A DNA stretch of 64,000 bases from Phycisphaerae bacterium (GTDB taxonomy: Bacteria > Planctomycetota > Phycisphaerae > Phycisphaerales > UBA1924), in assembly GCA_016793805.1 (NCBI GenBank), contig JAEUIZ010000026.1:30965-94964 (forward strand), in the 5' to 3' direction. Position 1 is the stretch's first letter. Each line of letters starts with the position of its first letter. This document shows, in pieces, positions 8,302-20,574 of the stretch. Made by a program: the position numbers and the translations under genes. The notes under the pieces were generated by a model. It was not told where the DNA came from. It saw only the letters and a program-made list of their open reading frames with translations, and did no database searches.

Positions 8302-9729
8302 ATGAAGCGTCGGCAACTCCAGCACCTGGGCGTGCCCGACGGCCCGGCGATGGAGGCCGCGTTCCGCTGCTGCGCGGCGGCAGCGCGGGCCGGACGCGTC
8401 GGATCGGAGATCAAGAGCGAGGTCGAGCGCGTGCTCGCCGACCCCGCGGCGCACGCGAACGATCCGACCTATGCCGGGTTGGCCTCGGCGCTGCTGGGCC
8501 TCGCGCAGCGGGCGACTCGCGACGCGCCGCGGTCCGAGCCGCTGCCCTATGGCACCTGGGGCGCGGAGCAGATCGACGCCGAGGCGCACGCGCAGATGCG
8601 GGGCGCGCTCTCGCTCCCGGTGGCGGTGGGCGGGGCGCTCATGCCCGACGCGCACGTGGGCTACGGCCTGCCGATCGGGGGCGTCCTGGCGACCGAGGGC
8701 GCGGTGGTCCCCTATGCCGTGGGCGTGGACATCGCCTGCCGGATGATGCTGACCGTCTTTGACCTGCCGGCAGATCGCGCGCTGCGCGACCGCGAGCGGC
8801 TCTCAAACATCCTCGAGCGCAACACGCTCTTCGGAACCGGGCGGTCGTTCAAGCGGCGGGCCGAGCACCGGGTGATGGATGAGGACTGGGGCGTCACGCC
8901 CGTGACGCGCGGGCTCAAGGACAAGGCGTGGGGCCAACTCGGGACCAGCGGGTCGGGCAACCACTTCGTCGAGTTCGGCGAGTTCGAGACGCTGCCCGGC
9001 ACGGCGACAGGAATCGGCCTGAAGCCGGGTACTTTTCTCGCGGTGCTCTCGCACTCCGGCTCCCGCGGGCCCGGGGCGGCGGTCGCGGCCCACTACAGCG
9101 CGCTGGCGCGCTCGCTGCATCCCGATCTGCCGCGCGACCTCTCCTACCTCGCGTGGCTCGACATGGACCGCGAGGGCGCGGAATACTGGGCGGCGATGGA
9201 ACTCATGGGCCGATTCGCCAGCGCCAACCACCACGTCATCCATCGCAAGATCGCCGACGACGTGGCGGCGATGGGCGGGGGCGTCGTGCTGCAAGTCGAG
9301 AACCACCACAACTACGCGTGGCGCGAGCGGCACACGATCGGCGGCGTCGCGCGCGACGTGATCGTGCACCGCAAGGGCGCGACGCCCGCCGGGCCGGGAG
9401 TCCTGGGCCTGATCCCGGGCTCGATGGCGGCACCGGGCTACCTGGTGCGCGGGCTGGGCGAGCCGCGCTCGCTGCACTCGGCCTCGCACGGCGCGGGGCG
9501 CCGACTCTCGCGCACGAAGGCCCGCGAGAGCACGCGCTGGAGCCAACTCAAGGGCCACCTCGAAGCCGCGGGGGTGCACCTGCTCTCGGCCGGGCTCGAC
9601 GAATCGCCGCACGCCTACAAGGACATCGAGGCCGTGCTCGACGCGCAGGCGGACCTCGTCGAGCGGCTGGCGCGGTTCACGCCGCGGATCGTCAAAATGG
9701 CGCCCGAGGGCGAGCGGCCGGAGGATTGA
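8302..9729 (+). CDS. rtcB: RtcB-family RNA ligase
   Basis: RtcB joins RNA 2',3'-cyclic-phosphate or 3'-phosphate ends to 5'-OH ends using GTP and Mn2+, in RNA repair. The 475-residue protein shows the family blocks in order: MPDAHVGYGLPIGGVLAT, GVDIACRM, GTSGSGNHFVE, HSGSRGPGA, VENHHNYAW, VHRKGATPAG.GV, IPGSM, and SASHGAGRRLSR, where the His of SHGAGR is the expected guanylylation site. The start is the ATG at 8302. Transcription diverges from sdhC, with 115 bases between starts. No RtcR or archease partner is adjacent. Confidence 0.93.
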   Translation: MKRRQLQHLGVPDGPAMEAAFRCCAAAARAGRVGSEIKSEVERVLADPAAHANDPTYAGLASALLGLAQRATRDAPRSEPLPYGTWGAEQIDAEAHAQMRGALSLPVAVGGALMPDAHVGYGLPIGGVLATEGAVVPYAVGVDIACRMMLTVFDLPADRALRDRERLSNILERNTLFGTGRSFKRRAEHRVMDEDWGVTPVTRGLKDKAWGQLGTSGSGNHFVEFGEFETLPGTATGIGLKPGTFLAVLSHSGSRGPGAAVAAHYSALARSLHPDLPRDLSYLAWLDMDREGAEYWAAMELMGRFASANHHVIHRKIADDVAAMGGGVVLQVENHHNYAWRERHTIGGVARDVIVHRKGATPAGPGVLGLIPGSMAAPGYLVRGLGEPRSLHSASHGAGRRLSRTKARESTRWSQLKGHLEAAGVHLLSAGLDESPHAYKDIEAVLDAQADLVERLARFTPRIVKMAPEGERPED

Positions 9730-9800
9730 GCCGGAGTTCCCGCGCCGCGCGGCAACGATCCCGGTATCCGAGGCGACGCGCCGGAAGCGACGAGAGAGCC

Positions 9801-10280
9801 TCACCGCGCGTTGAGGCCAATCGCGTACACCTGGAACCGGTGCCCCCGCGCCTCCAGCCCGCGCTCCTTGCACAGCCGCTCGCGGATCGCGTCGAGTTCG
9901 GGCACGTCGATCGGCACCACCTCGCGCGTGTCCAGACGGATCAGGTAGTCCGACGATTCCCCGCCGTACACGAGTTGGTAGACCGCCTGGTCCTGGTCCA
10001 GCGGCACGCGCTGGATGATGCCCGCGTCTTGCAGCAGCCGCATCGTGCGGTACACGGTCGCCTTCGAGACGCGCCGCCCGCTCCCGCCGCTCTCGGCCAA
10101 TCGCTCGATCACGCGCTCGGCCTCGAAAAGCCCGGGCATCGCGGCGATGGCGTCGAGGATGCGGGCCCGCTCGGGCGTGTACTTGAGCCCCTCGTCGCGC
10201 AGGCGCCGGCGAAAGACCGCGCACAGCGGCTCGACGATCCGCCACTCCTCGCCCCGCTCCTGCTTGCCAACCAAGGCCAT
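9801..10280 (-). CDS. Fur-family winged-helix regulator lacking canonical metal ligands
   Basis: The 159-residue protein has the Fur DNA-binding half: LKYTPERARILDAIAAMPG followed by the recognition region RRVSKATVYRTMRLLQDAGI. The dimerisation half keeps only the fold outline (YQLVYGGESSDYLI, then VVPIDVPELD and GHRFQVYAIGL). The usual His-His-x-x-Cys of the metal site is replaced by SSDYLIRLD, and no CxxC structural zinc site is present. It may be metal-independent or respond to another signal. It starts 8 bases downstream of the stop of the FlgI-like gene and has its own -10-like box. Targets are unknown. Confidence 0.85.
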   Translation of the reverse strand: MALVGKQERGEEWRIVEPLCAVFRRRLRDEGLKYTPERARILDAIAAMPGLFEAERVIERLAESGGSGRRVSKATVYRTMRLLQDAGIIQRVPLDQDQAVYQLVYGGESSDYLIRLDTREVVPIDVPELDAIRERLCKERGLEARGHRFQVYAIGLNAR

Positions 10281-10285
10281 GCGCG

Positions 10286-10291
10286 ATCCTA
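10286..10291 (-). promoter_or_regulatory. -10-like box TAGGAT for leaderless fur-like gene
   Basis: On the minus strand TAGGAT ends 5 bases before the ATG at 10280. It overlaps the stop region of the upstream gene, so the regulator can be transcribed separately. No Shine-Dalgarno sequence is present. Confidence 0.5.
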
Positions 10292-12277
10292 CGGCTTCCT
10301 CGCGGGCGGGGGCAGCGGGACGACCATCGGCGCCGGCTCGGCGGGCTTGGGCGGCTCCTCGGCCTTGGGCTCGAACACCTGGATCCGCGTCGGGGCCTGG
10401 CCCGTGGTCTCGGGGCGCTCCTCGGCCATCGTGTCCTGCGTCGCCGCCAGCAGCCGCGCCCGCAGCACGTCCTCCTCGACGGCAAAGGCCGCCCGGATCG
10501 CGCCCGCCTGCTGCATCGCGTGCAGCGCGCCAACCAGTTCCGAGTACGTCATCGCCAGCCCCGGCCTCGGATCATCCGGCGTGGGCGTCTGCGCCATGAA
10601 CGCGACCAGCGAGGCGACGTCCGGCTCGCACCGGCCCGTGAGCACCGCGCCGGGAAGCCGCTCGCCCTCGGCGTCGATCTGGTCCGCGTGCCGGTACATC
10701 AGCCGCGGGCGGTCGGTCGCCGAATCGGCGACGACCATCAACCGATCGTTCCACGCCGAGAACGTGATCGGGCGCGTCAGCGTCGGGCGCGGCCCGAAGA
10801 GCACGACCCGCGGCCGACCCTGCTGCGTGACATAGATCAACGGCTCGCCACCCTCGACCTCGTCGAGGATGAACTTCCCGTCGATCACGCGCCGACGGAC
10901 GCCCTGCGGCGTGTCCCCGGAGAGCGTGAGTTCGGCCCGGTTGCGCACGATCGCGTCGGGGTCCGCGACCCGCATCGACACCGGGAGCGTCTCCTGCCGT
11001 TCCAGCCACCGGCGGGCGGCGATGCGCTCGGCACGGTCCGCCAGCGCCTCGTACGCCGCCACGCGGACCGTCAGTTCCGGCGCCTCCAGGTGCTCGCGCA
11101 GCGCCGGGTCGATCGTTGGGCCGGCGGCCAGTTTGCCCATCAGCGCGATGGCCTCGGCCCGCTGCCCGGGCGAGCCGCTCGACGCCAGCCGCTTCAGCGC
11201 CGACGCCGAGAGCGGATCGTTCAGCCCAGCCCCGGCCCGCAACGCCGCCATGCGCACCCCATGATCCGGCCAGTCGTAGACCTCGCGCAGGAACGGCACC
11301 GCCGCGCGACGCGGGAGCGCCTGCAGGCACCAGCCCATCTCCTCGGCGAGGTACGGCTGCTCCTTCATCGTGCGGATGTACCTCCGCGCGTACTCCTCGG
11401 GCGAGGTCCCGTCGATCTGCACGTGCGTGATGAGGTTCAGGAACTCCGAGGCCGAGTCGCGGTACTCGGGCGGGACGGTCACGTCGATCACTCGCCCCGT
11501 GCGTCCCCGGGCCGTCGGCTCGCTCCCCGTCCGCCCGGAGAACCGCGCGTTGATCGCCCGCGTGATCGACGTCGCCCGGCTGTGCGACTCGTTGTCGAGG
11601 ATCAGTTCCAACGGGAGCGAGCTCGTCACGCGACCGCCGCCGAGCACGCGTCCGTCCTGCCGCGTCACCCGCCCGCCCTCGACAAACGGATTGACGAAAA
11701 TCGGGCCGCTGGCTCTGGCGATCTTCTTGGTCCGCTCCCCACCGAACGCGGTCGGCGGGCCGATCTGGAGGTCGGTCGTCCACAGTTTCCCGCCCTCGAG
11801 CGACATGTCGGGCGTTCGGCTGATCGCGCTCACAAAGATGTCAAACGCGGCACCCTCGGGCGCGCCGGGCGCGACCAGCCCATACACCATCACCACCGCG
11901 ACGTACGGCGAACGCAGCACCTCGCGCGGGGACATCCCCGCCAGCGGCGTTCCTGCCAGCGTGTCGTTCCCCTTGGCGACCTTGCGAAGTCCCAGTTCAC
12001 GCTCCATCGTCGCGGCGATCCGCTCCGGGAGGTCGCCCCCGCCCGTCCCGTTCAGACCCACCACCAGCCCATAACCCGACACGATCACCGGCTGCACGCG
12101 ATTCAGCGACGCCTCCGACGCCACCGTCCCGCGCAGCGCGTCCGGCACGTTGCGAACGATCGGCGGCGCTTTCTTCGGCTTGGGCGGTTCACTCGCACAG
12201 CCCCAGCCCCCCACCACCGCCGCCGCGAACCCCACGCACGCCGCCGAAACTACCATCCATCGCGCGATCATCGGCAT
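10289..12277 (-). CDS. FlgI (P-ring)-like lipoprotein fused to a HEAT-type repeat region
   Basis: The 662-residue protein has an N-terminal hydrophobic segment ending GWGCASEPP, a possible though non-canonical lipobox. Residues about 65-300 follow flagellar P-ring protein FlgI: SGYGLVVGLNGTG, VAVVMVYGL, FDIFVSAI, SLEGGKLW.T.L, GGRVTSSLPLEL, and FLNLITHVQID. Residues about 310-450 look like alpha-helical HEAT repeats (RAAVPFLREVYDWPDHGVRM, RAEAIALMGKL, RVAAYEALADR). The tail is Pro-rich. FlgI forms a periplasmic ring around the flagellar rod, but no other flagellar gene is near. This could be a ring or scaffold protein recruited elsewhere. A Shine-Dalgarno-like GAGGTGAGG precedes the ATG. Confidence 0.75.
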   Translation of the reverse strand: MPMIARWMVVSAACVGFAAAVVGGWGCASEPPKPKKAPPIVRNVPDALRGTVASEASLNRVQPVIVSGYGLVVGLNGTGGGDLPERIAATMERELGLRKVAKGNDTLAGTPLAGMSPREVLRSPYVAVVMVYGLVAPGAPEGAAFDIFVSAISRTPDMSLEGGKLWTTDLQIGPPTAFGGERTKKIARASGPIFVNPFVEGGRVTRQDGRVLGGGRVTSSLPLELILDNESHSRATSITRAINARFSGRTGSEPTARGRTGRVIDVTVPPEYRDSASEFLNLITHVQIDGTSPEEYARRYIRTMKEQPYLAEEMGWCLQALPRRAAVPFLREVYDWPDHGVRMAALRAGAGLNDPLSASALKRLASSGSPGQRAEAIALMGKLAAGPTIDPALREHLEAPELTVRVAAYEALADRAERIAARRWLERQETLPVSMRVADPDAIVRNRAELTLSGDTPQGVRRRVIDGKFILDEVEGGEPLIYVTQQGRPRVVLFGPRPTLTRPITFSAWNDRLMVVADSATDRPRLMYRHADQIDAEGERLPGAVLTGRCEPDVASLVAFMAQTPTPDDPRPGLAMTYSELVGALHAMQQAGAIRAAFAVEEDVLRARLLAATQDTMAEERPETTGQAPTRIQVFEPKAEEPPKPAEPAPMVVPLPPPARKP

Positions 12278-12685
12278 CTGGATTCCTCACCTCGTCTGCT
12301 GTGGAGCGCCGCGTCGGCCCGCAGCGCCGTCCCGGGCTCTGCCGGGTGCACGTTCGGGCTTGTCCACCCCGCCGACCCCCCTTTGGTAGCACCCGGCCCC
12401 GCTGGGAATCGCCTGCCACGGGGTGCGCGCGGACGCCCCGCTGCCGCGCCGCGTGAGGATAGCAGGGATTGATCCCGCTGCCCGCGTCCTTCTCCATACG
12501 CGAGCCCGGCAGAGGTGGCTCGGAGTTTTCCACCAAAGCCGACATGACGGTTGGTTGGTGTTCACCTAGGACCTTGGCGTGGCACGACGAATTTGCGCGA
12601 TCCTAACCGCCCTTTCGCCAAGTGCTTGCGCCAGAAGCGACAGTTTTTTCACAATCTCAACACACTATTTTGGGTGTTCGAGGGG
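12278..12685. other. Long intergenic region, AT-richer toward its right end
   Basis: No gene is supported here. The left 260 bases are GC-rich and contain short frames without family resemblance. From about 12540 the sequence becomes AT-richer, with a T6 run at 12644-12649, and leads into the promoter at 12686-12713. An apparent tRNA T-arm on the minus strand near 12460-12480 has no pairing acceptor strand and was rejected. Confidence 0.4.
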
Positions 12686-12713
12686 TTGCATCCACGATCT
12701 GTAGTGGTATGCT
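12686..12713 (+). promoter_or_regulatory. Promoter for dcd and probably downstream genes
   Basis: TTGCAT (12686-12691) is separated by 16 bases from TATGCT (12708-12713). Transcription would begin near 12720 and give a leader of about 135 bases before dcd. No riboswitch consensus was recognised in that leader. Confidence 0.45.
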
Positions 12714-12856
12714 GTGGGTCTCGCCGTTGGGGCGGTCGGGTCGGTTCGGTGGAAGGTTCCGGCCACAAAGCGTCTGTGTTCGGCACGCGATGCGCCGCGA
12801 AGCGGACTGGTCCGTCGTAGCGCGTGAGGGTATTGTTTGGCATGCTGGAGGCAGTG

Positions 12857-13429
12857 GTGGGCATTCTGTCGGACACCCAGATTCGCGAGCGGGTCACGAT
12901 CCGGCCCTTCGAGGAGAACCGCAAGCGCCCGGGGCGGATCAGTTTCGGGGTGTCCAGTTATGGATACGACATCCGCGTGGGGACGCGGTTCAAGATCTTC
13001 ACGCCCACGCCGCGAACCGGCGGGATCGCGGTCGTCGATCCCAAGCACTTCACGGACGACCTGATGGTCGAGGTGGACACGGCGGTGTTGGGGGTCGATC
13101 ACGTGGTCATCCCACCGAACAGTTTCGCGCTGTGCGAGACGGTGGAGACGGTGGAGATCCCGCGGGACGTGCTGGCGATCTGCGTGGGCAAGAGCACGTA
13201 TGCGCGGTGCGGGCTGATCGTGAACGTGACGCCCCTGGAGCCGGAGTGGCGGGGCAAGGTGACGCTGGAGATCAGCAACACGACGCCCCTGCCGGCGAGG
13301 GTGTACGCCAACGAGGGGATCGCGCAGTTGATCTTCCTGAAGGCGGAGCAGGTGTGCGAGAAGAGTTACGCGGACAAGGCGGGGAAGTACCAGGACCAGG
13401 GCGGGCTGACGCTGCCGAAGGTGGATTAG
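12857..13429 (+). CDS. dcd: dCTP deaminase
   Basis: Dcd deaminates dCTP to dUTP, feeding dTMP synthesis. Family blocks are visible: [12 protein letters not shown] at the N-terminus, SYGYDIRVG, the core [28 protein letters not shown] with the catalytic Glu, and GIAQLIFL. I prefer the GTG at 12857, because GGAGG at 12847-12851 is 5 bases upstream and the protein then begins at the family's usual ILSD segment. ATGs at 12824 (listed as a start by frame length) and 12842 are alternatives. It lies upstream of DUF4282 and nrdJ, so two deoxynucleotide-synthesis genes are close together. Confidence 0.92.
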   Translation: MGILSDTQIRERVTIRPFEENRKRPGRISFGVSSYGYDIRVGTRFKIFTPTPRTGGIAVVDPKHFTDDLMVEVDTAVLGVDHVVIPPNSFALCETVETVEIPRDVLAICVGKSTYARCGLIVNVTPLEPEWRGKVTLEISNTTPLPARVYANEGIAQLIFLKAEQVCEKSYADKAGKYQDQGGLTLPKVD

Positions 13430-13486
13430 GCCGGACGGTGGACGGGGCCGGCACCCTCACCGGTGCGGCACACGGAGGACACGAAC

Positions 13487-13810
13487 ATGGATCAGGGGCC
13501 ACAACGCGGCGAGGGCGGGTTGTCCGCATTGCTCGACTTCGGGTTCACGCGGTTCATCACGCTCAGCATCGTGAAGATCCTCTACATGCTGGGGATGGCG
13601 CTGATCGTCCTGGCGTGGCTGGGGTTCACGGTGAGCGCGTTCGCCACGAGCGTCGCCGCGGGGTTCGGCGCGCTCATCCTGGGCCCGATCGTCGCTTTGC
13701 TCTACCTCATCGGGTTCCGCATCTGGCTCGAACTGGTCGTGGTCATCTTCCGCATCGGGGAGAACACCTCCAAACTCGTCGATCAGCGTGGGCAGGGACC
13801 CTTGGCATAG
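13487..13810 (+). CDS. DUF4282 small membrane protein
   Basis: The 107-residue protein has LLDFGFTRFITLSIVKILYMLGM followed by two hydrophobic helices and a cytoplasmic RIGENTSKL tail. This is the pattern of the DUF4282 family, two-helix membrane proteins without assigned function. The ATG at 13487 is preceded by GGAGG at 13474-13478, with good spacing. It sits between dcd and nrdJ on the same strand and is probably cotranscribed with dcd. Nothing suggests its role. Confidence 0.8.
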   Translation: MDQGPQRGEGGLSALLDFGFTRFITLSIVKILYMLGMALIVLAWLGFTVSAFATSVAAGFGALILGPIVALLYLIGFRIWLELVVVIFRIGENTSKLVDQRGQGPLA

Positions 13811-13892
13811 AGCATCGGACCGGACCTCGGCGAGTGGATTGGCATGCCGCGGCGTCGCGGCGTTGGGATTTCGCAGGAACGGACTCGAAGTC

Positions 13893-17378
<3,486 letters not shown>

Positions 17379-17460
17379 ACGAGCCCCACCAAGGCAGGGC
17401 CGTGCGGAGTCGCCCATCGCCTCCCTCGGGCCTCCGCGTGAAGCGGCCCTGTACCTCCTC

Positions 17461-17499
17461 GCCCCGGACGGACCCCACCACCGTCCGGGGCTTTTCTTT
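17461..17499 (+). terminator. Rho-independent terminator after nrdJ
   Basis: A perfect 11-bp stem (17461-17471 with 17481-17491, GCCCCGGACGG and its complement) with a 9-base loop is followed by TTTTCTTT. It lies 83 bases beyond the nrdJ stop. Confidence 0.85.
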
Positions 17500-17584
17500 G
17501 TCACGCGCCGTCCGCGCAACGAAACGCGCGGCACGAGCCCTCGCCCGTGCCGCGCCCGATGCACACCCTCGTGTGCCTCGTGTC

Positions 17585-19324
17585 TTACGTGCAGCCCGCC
17601 GCGTACCCGTTCAAGAAGCACTGGAAGTCGTTGACGTTCAGCACCGGGGGCACGGTGCTCTCATCGCAGTTGGCGTACTCGTCGCCCGCCGCGAACGCGT
17701 TGAGGAAGCACTGGAAGTCGTTGATGTTCAGGAACGGCAGCACGGTCGACCCGTCGCAGTTCACGTAGCACCCGCGGCAGAGCGTCGTGCAGGCCGACAT
17801 CACCGAGTGCGCCTGCAGCGTGATCGGCAGCGTGTCCTGCTCCGGAGAGACCACGATCTCCCCCGTGCCCATCGGGATCGGACTGATCGCGACGGCCGAC
17901 GCGGTCACGTTCGTCGGGCACGCGGCCTCACTCCGCCAGAGCATCGCGCCTCCGCCGGGGAACGGGCTGTTGTCGGCGAAGTACCCGATGACCTTCCGCG
18001 TCGCGCCGGGCGAGATGTCCGCGCCGATGTACGACGTGAACGTGCTGACCGCGCCCCCGAGCCGCTGCGCCCAGTTCACGGCCCCGTCGGCCTCGCGGAC
18101 GTTGAGCGTGAACGCCCGGAACCCGCCACCGCTCCCGAAGCCGCTGTCCACGCGGCCCGCGATAGTCAGGTGGTTCGTCGCCGGGATCGTGGACGGCGCG
18201 ATCCCGATCGCGCTCGTCGCCGGGATGTGGCCTCCCAGCGCCGGGTACGCCGTGTGCCACGATTGGGCGAGCGTCGCCGGGTTGATGATCGCGGCCTGCG
18301 GGACGAAGACCGGCGGGTCGAACTGCGTCGCCCCGGGCCGCGACAGCCACCCCGCCACGATGATCTGGTTCTGCAGCGCTCCCGCGCTGGGGTTGAACTT
18401 GATCGCCTCAAACCCGCCCCCGGTCCACGGCGAGATCGTTGTCACGTCGTAGGCTCGCATGTTGACCATCGCGCCCGTCGCCAGGTTGAACTCCATGACC
18501 ATCGGGAGCGTCCGAGTCCCCACCGAGACCGGCCAGTTCATGGTCCCGCTGACGAAGATGTTCCCCGACGGACCCTGCTCGATGTCGCGGATTCGGAACT
18601 GCGACGCCGCGGACACCTGCTGCGACACGTACCGGCGAACCCACATCGTGCCCAGGTTCGGCGCCAGGCGCCCGACGCGGCTCGCGATCGTGCCCGCGCC
18701 CAGGTCCAGCCGGTCGTACATCGCCACCGTCCCGTCGGCGAGCCAGTCGGCCTGCACGTCCACGCTCGTCTCGACCGGGCCCGCAAGCCGCACGGCGTTG
18801 ACGAACCCGAGCGTCGAGGTCAGCCTCGCCACGAACGTCGAGTTCGCGCCCGTGGTCGTGTTCCGGATCCGCCCCGCCACGAGCAGGTTGCAGTTCGCGT
18901 CCGCGTCCACGCTCGTGCCCGCGATCGACTCGTTCGGGCTCCCGCTGATCGAGTAGAGCGCCTCGGACACGATCGCCCAGGTCGGGCTCCAGCGGATCAC
19001 GTGCAGCCCGGGCAGCCCCGTCGCGGGGATGAGGCGCTGCCCCACGGTCACGTATCCGCCCGGGTTGTTCACCGGCCCGCCCATGTTGTCGATCGAGTAG
19101 TGCGCCGTGCCGGACGCCAGGTCCCCGCAGCGCGAGTCGATCGGGACGCGGATCTGGCCCAGCGGCGGGGGCGTCGGACACGTCTGGGCCAAGGCGCTCG
19201 ACGACGTCGAGACCAGCCCCGCGAGCGCGACCGTCGCGCTGGCGACGCGCCCCGAGGCGGCCTGGAGCAGCCTCGGCGAGCCGTGATTCGCTTCACGCCG
19301 GGAACGATCGGTGCTGTGCAACAT
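17585..19324 (-). CDS. Large secreted protein with C-terminal paired dockerin-type repeat
   Basis: The 579-residue protein starts at the ATG at 19324, with a signal-peptide-like segment ending LVSTSSSALAQ. The body has repeated short beta segments (IIVAGWLSRPGATQ, LTIAGRVDSGFGSG, NIFVSGTMNWPVSV) resembling beta-propeller or SBBP-type repeats. The C-terminus carries two Cys repeats (YVNCDGSTVLPFLNINDFQC, YANCDESTVPPVLNVNDFQC) ending GYAAGCT. This is the same module as in the proteins at 1-949 and 2183-3730. The in-frame upstream extension to 20698 is antisense to other genes and not coding. Substrate or partner is unknown. Confidence 0.8.
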   Translation of the reverse strand: MLHSTDRSRREANHGSPRLLQAASGRVASATVALAGLVSTSSSALAQTCPTPPPLGQIRVPIDSRCGDLASGTAHYSIDNMGGPVNNPGGYVTVGQRLIPATGLPGLHVIRWSPTWAIVSEALYSISGSPNESIAGTSVDADANCNLLVAGRIRNTTTGANSTFVARLTSTLGFVNAVRLAGPVETSVDVQADWLADGTVAMYDRLDLGAGTIASRVGRLAPNLGTMWVRRYVSQQVSAASQFRIRDIEQGPSGNIFVSGTMNWPVSVGTRTLPMVMEFNLATGAMVNMRAYDVTTISPWTGGGFEAIKFNPSAGALQNQIIVAGWLSRPGATQFDPPVFVPQAAIINPATLAQSWHTAYPALGGHIPATSAIGIAPSTIPATNHLTIAGRVDSGFGSGGGFRAFTLNVREADGAVNWAQRLGGAVSTFTSYIGADISPGATRKVIGYFADNSPFPGGGAMLWRSEAACPTNVTASAVAISPIPMGTGEIVVSPEQDTLPITLQAHSVMSACTTLCRGCYVNCDGSTVLPFLNINDFQCFLNAFAAGDEYANCDESTVPPVLNVNDFQCFLNGYAAGCT

Positions 19325-19455
19325 GGGTCGGTCTCCTTGGCTCGGATGTGCCCAAAGCGCGACGGCACGCGCCGCCGCTCTCCCGGATTGCGTCCCACTT
19401 GACCGCTTCTGAACGCACCGCGGGCCCGCGCCCCGCGAGCCGGCACGCCCGCCGC

Positions 19456-20574
19456 TCACGCCAGCAGCGCCCCCACCGCCCGCCACACCGTCTCCACCTC
19501 GATCCGATCGACCCGGCAGCGCTCGGGGTGGTCGTCGGCCACCTCGGACTCGGGCAGCGTCGGGTCGGCCAGCACGATCCGCTCGCGCTCGACGGGGATC
19601 GTCGTCCAGCGATGGTCGGTGGGCCCAAAGAGCGTGACGACGGGAACGCCCAGCGCCGCCGCCAGGTGCCGCGGGCCGGTGTCGTTGGTGACCATGATCC
19701 GCGCGCGCCCCGAGGCGAGCACGCCCATGAGCGAACCGATCGTGCCCCCGCAGGCTGCCAGCGATGCCGCGCCGGCGCCGATGCCTCCGACGACCGCGGA
19801 CACGACCTCGGCCTCGGCGGGCGAGCCGTTGACGAGCACGCGCATCCTCCCGACGCCAGCGACCCCCGCCGCGAGCCGTCGGCCGATCTCCGCGAAGCGC
19901 TCCGCGGGCCAGCGCTTCGCGGGGTTGTTCCCGCCCGGGTTCAGGATTGCCAGCGGCTCGTCCGGGGCCGCGCCTGCGCGCGCCAGCACCTCGCCCCCGG
20001 CCTGCCGCTGCGCCGCCGTTGCCGTGAGCCGCAGACGCACGCCCGCCGGGATCTCGAACCCCGCCTCGGCCCGAGGTCCATCGAGCAGCGCCCGGGCCGC
20101 ACGCAGGTAATACGCCACCGCCGACACGGGCGCGTACCGCCCGTCGGCACGCCGCGGCGCCTCCAGCCGCTCCGTGAGCAGCAGGCTCCGCCCGTCGCGC
20201 GCATACCCCACCCGCCTCGGGATGCCAGCAAGCCGCGTCACCAGCGCCGTCGAGAACGAGTTGGTCAGCAGGAGCGCCGCCTGATACCGCCGCGGACGGA
20301 GCGTCCCCGCCACGCGCTTGGGGCCCATCATCCCCTGCGCCCGTTCGACGTGCATCTCGTCGACCAGCCCCGCGCCCTCGAGCACCTCGTCGATCCCAGG
20401 CCGGACCAGCCCGCCGATGAACCAGCCCCGAAGCCGCTCGCGGATCATCGCCGCGGCGGGCGTGGCCATCACCGCGTCTCCCACCCACGACGGGAACACG
20501 ATCAGCAGCCGATTCGCCGCGCCGCCCGCGCGCGTCGGCTCCATCGGCTCTCGCTGGGTCGGCTCGGGCGTCAT
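19456..20574 (-). CDS. Glycosyltransferase family 9, ADP-heptose:LPS heptosyltransferase-like
   Basis: The 372-residue protein shows the GT9 pattern: LIVFPSWVGDAVMATPA at the N-terminus, LLLTNSFSTALVTRLAGIPRR.GY, NPGGNNPAKRWPAERFAEIG, and VTNDTGPRHLAAALGVPVVTLFGPTD. This most resembles heptosyltransferase II, which adds ADP-heptose to the LPS inner core. Its ATG at 20574 overlaps the stop of gmhB by four bases, and gmhB makes the heptose precursor, which supports the assignment. It is the last gene of the rnpA-yidD-gmhB operon. The acceptor in this organism is unknown. Confidence 0.88.
   Translation of the reverse strand: MTPEPTQREPMEPTRAGGAANRLLIVFPSWVGDAVMATPAAAMIRERLRGWFIGGLVRPGIDEVLEGAGLVDEMHVERAQGMMGPKRVAGTLRPRRYQAALLLTNSFSTALVTRLAGIPRRVGYARDGRSLLLTERLEAPRRADGRYAPVSAVAYYLRAARALLDGPRAEAGFEIPAGVRLRLTATAAQRQAGGEVLARAGAAPDEPLAILNPGGNNPAKRWPAERFAEIGRRLAAGVAGVGRMRVLVNGSPAEAEVVSAVVGGIGAGAASLAACGGTIGSLMGVLASGRARIMVTNDTGPRHLAAALGVPVVTLFGPTDHRWTTIPVERERIVLADPTLPESEVADDHPERCRVDRIEVETVWRAVGALLA

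Noticed and set aside
12455..12485. tRNA-like T-arm on the minus strand (GCGGG, loop ATCAATC, CCTGC)
   Set aside because: The following seven bases have no complementary 5' acceptor strand at the right distance, and no anticodon or D arm is recognisable.
12714..12856. Cobalamin riboswitch in the leader upstream of dcd/nrdJ
   Set aside because: The B12-box consensus is absent; GC-rich fragments resemble it only superficially.
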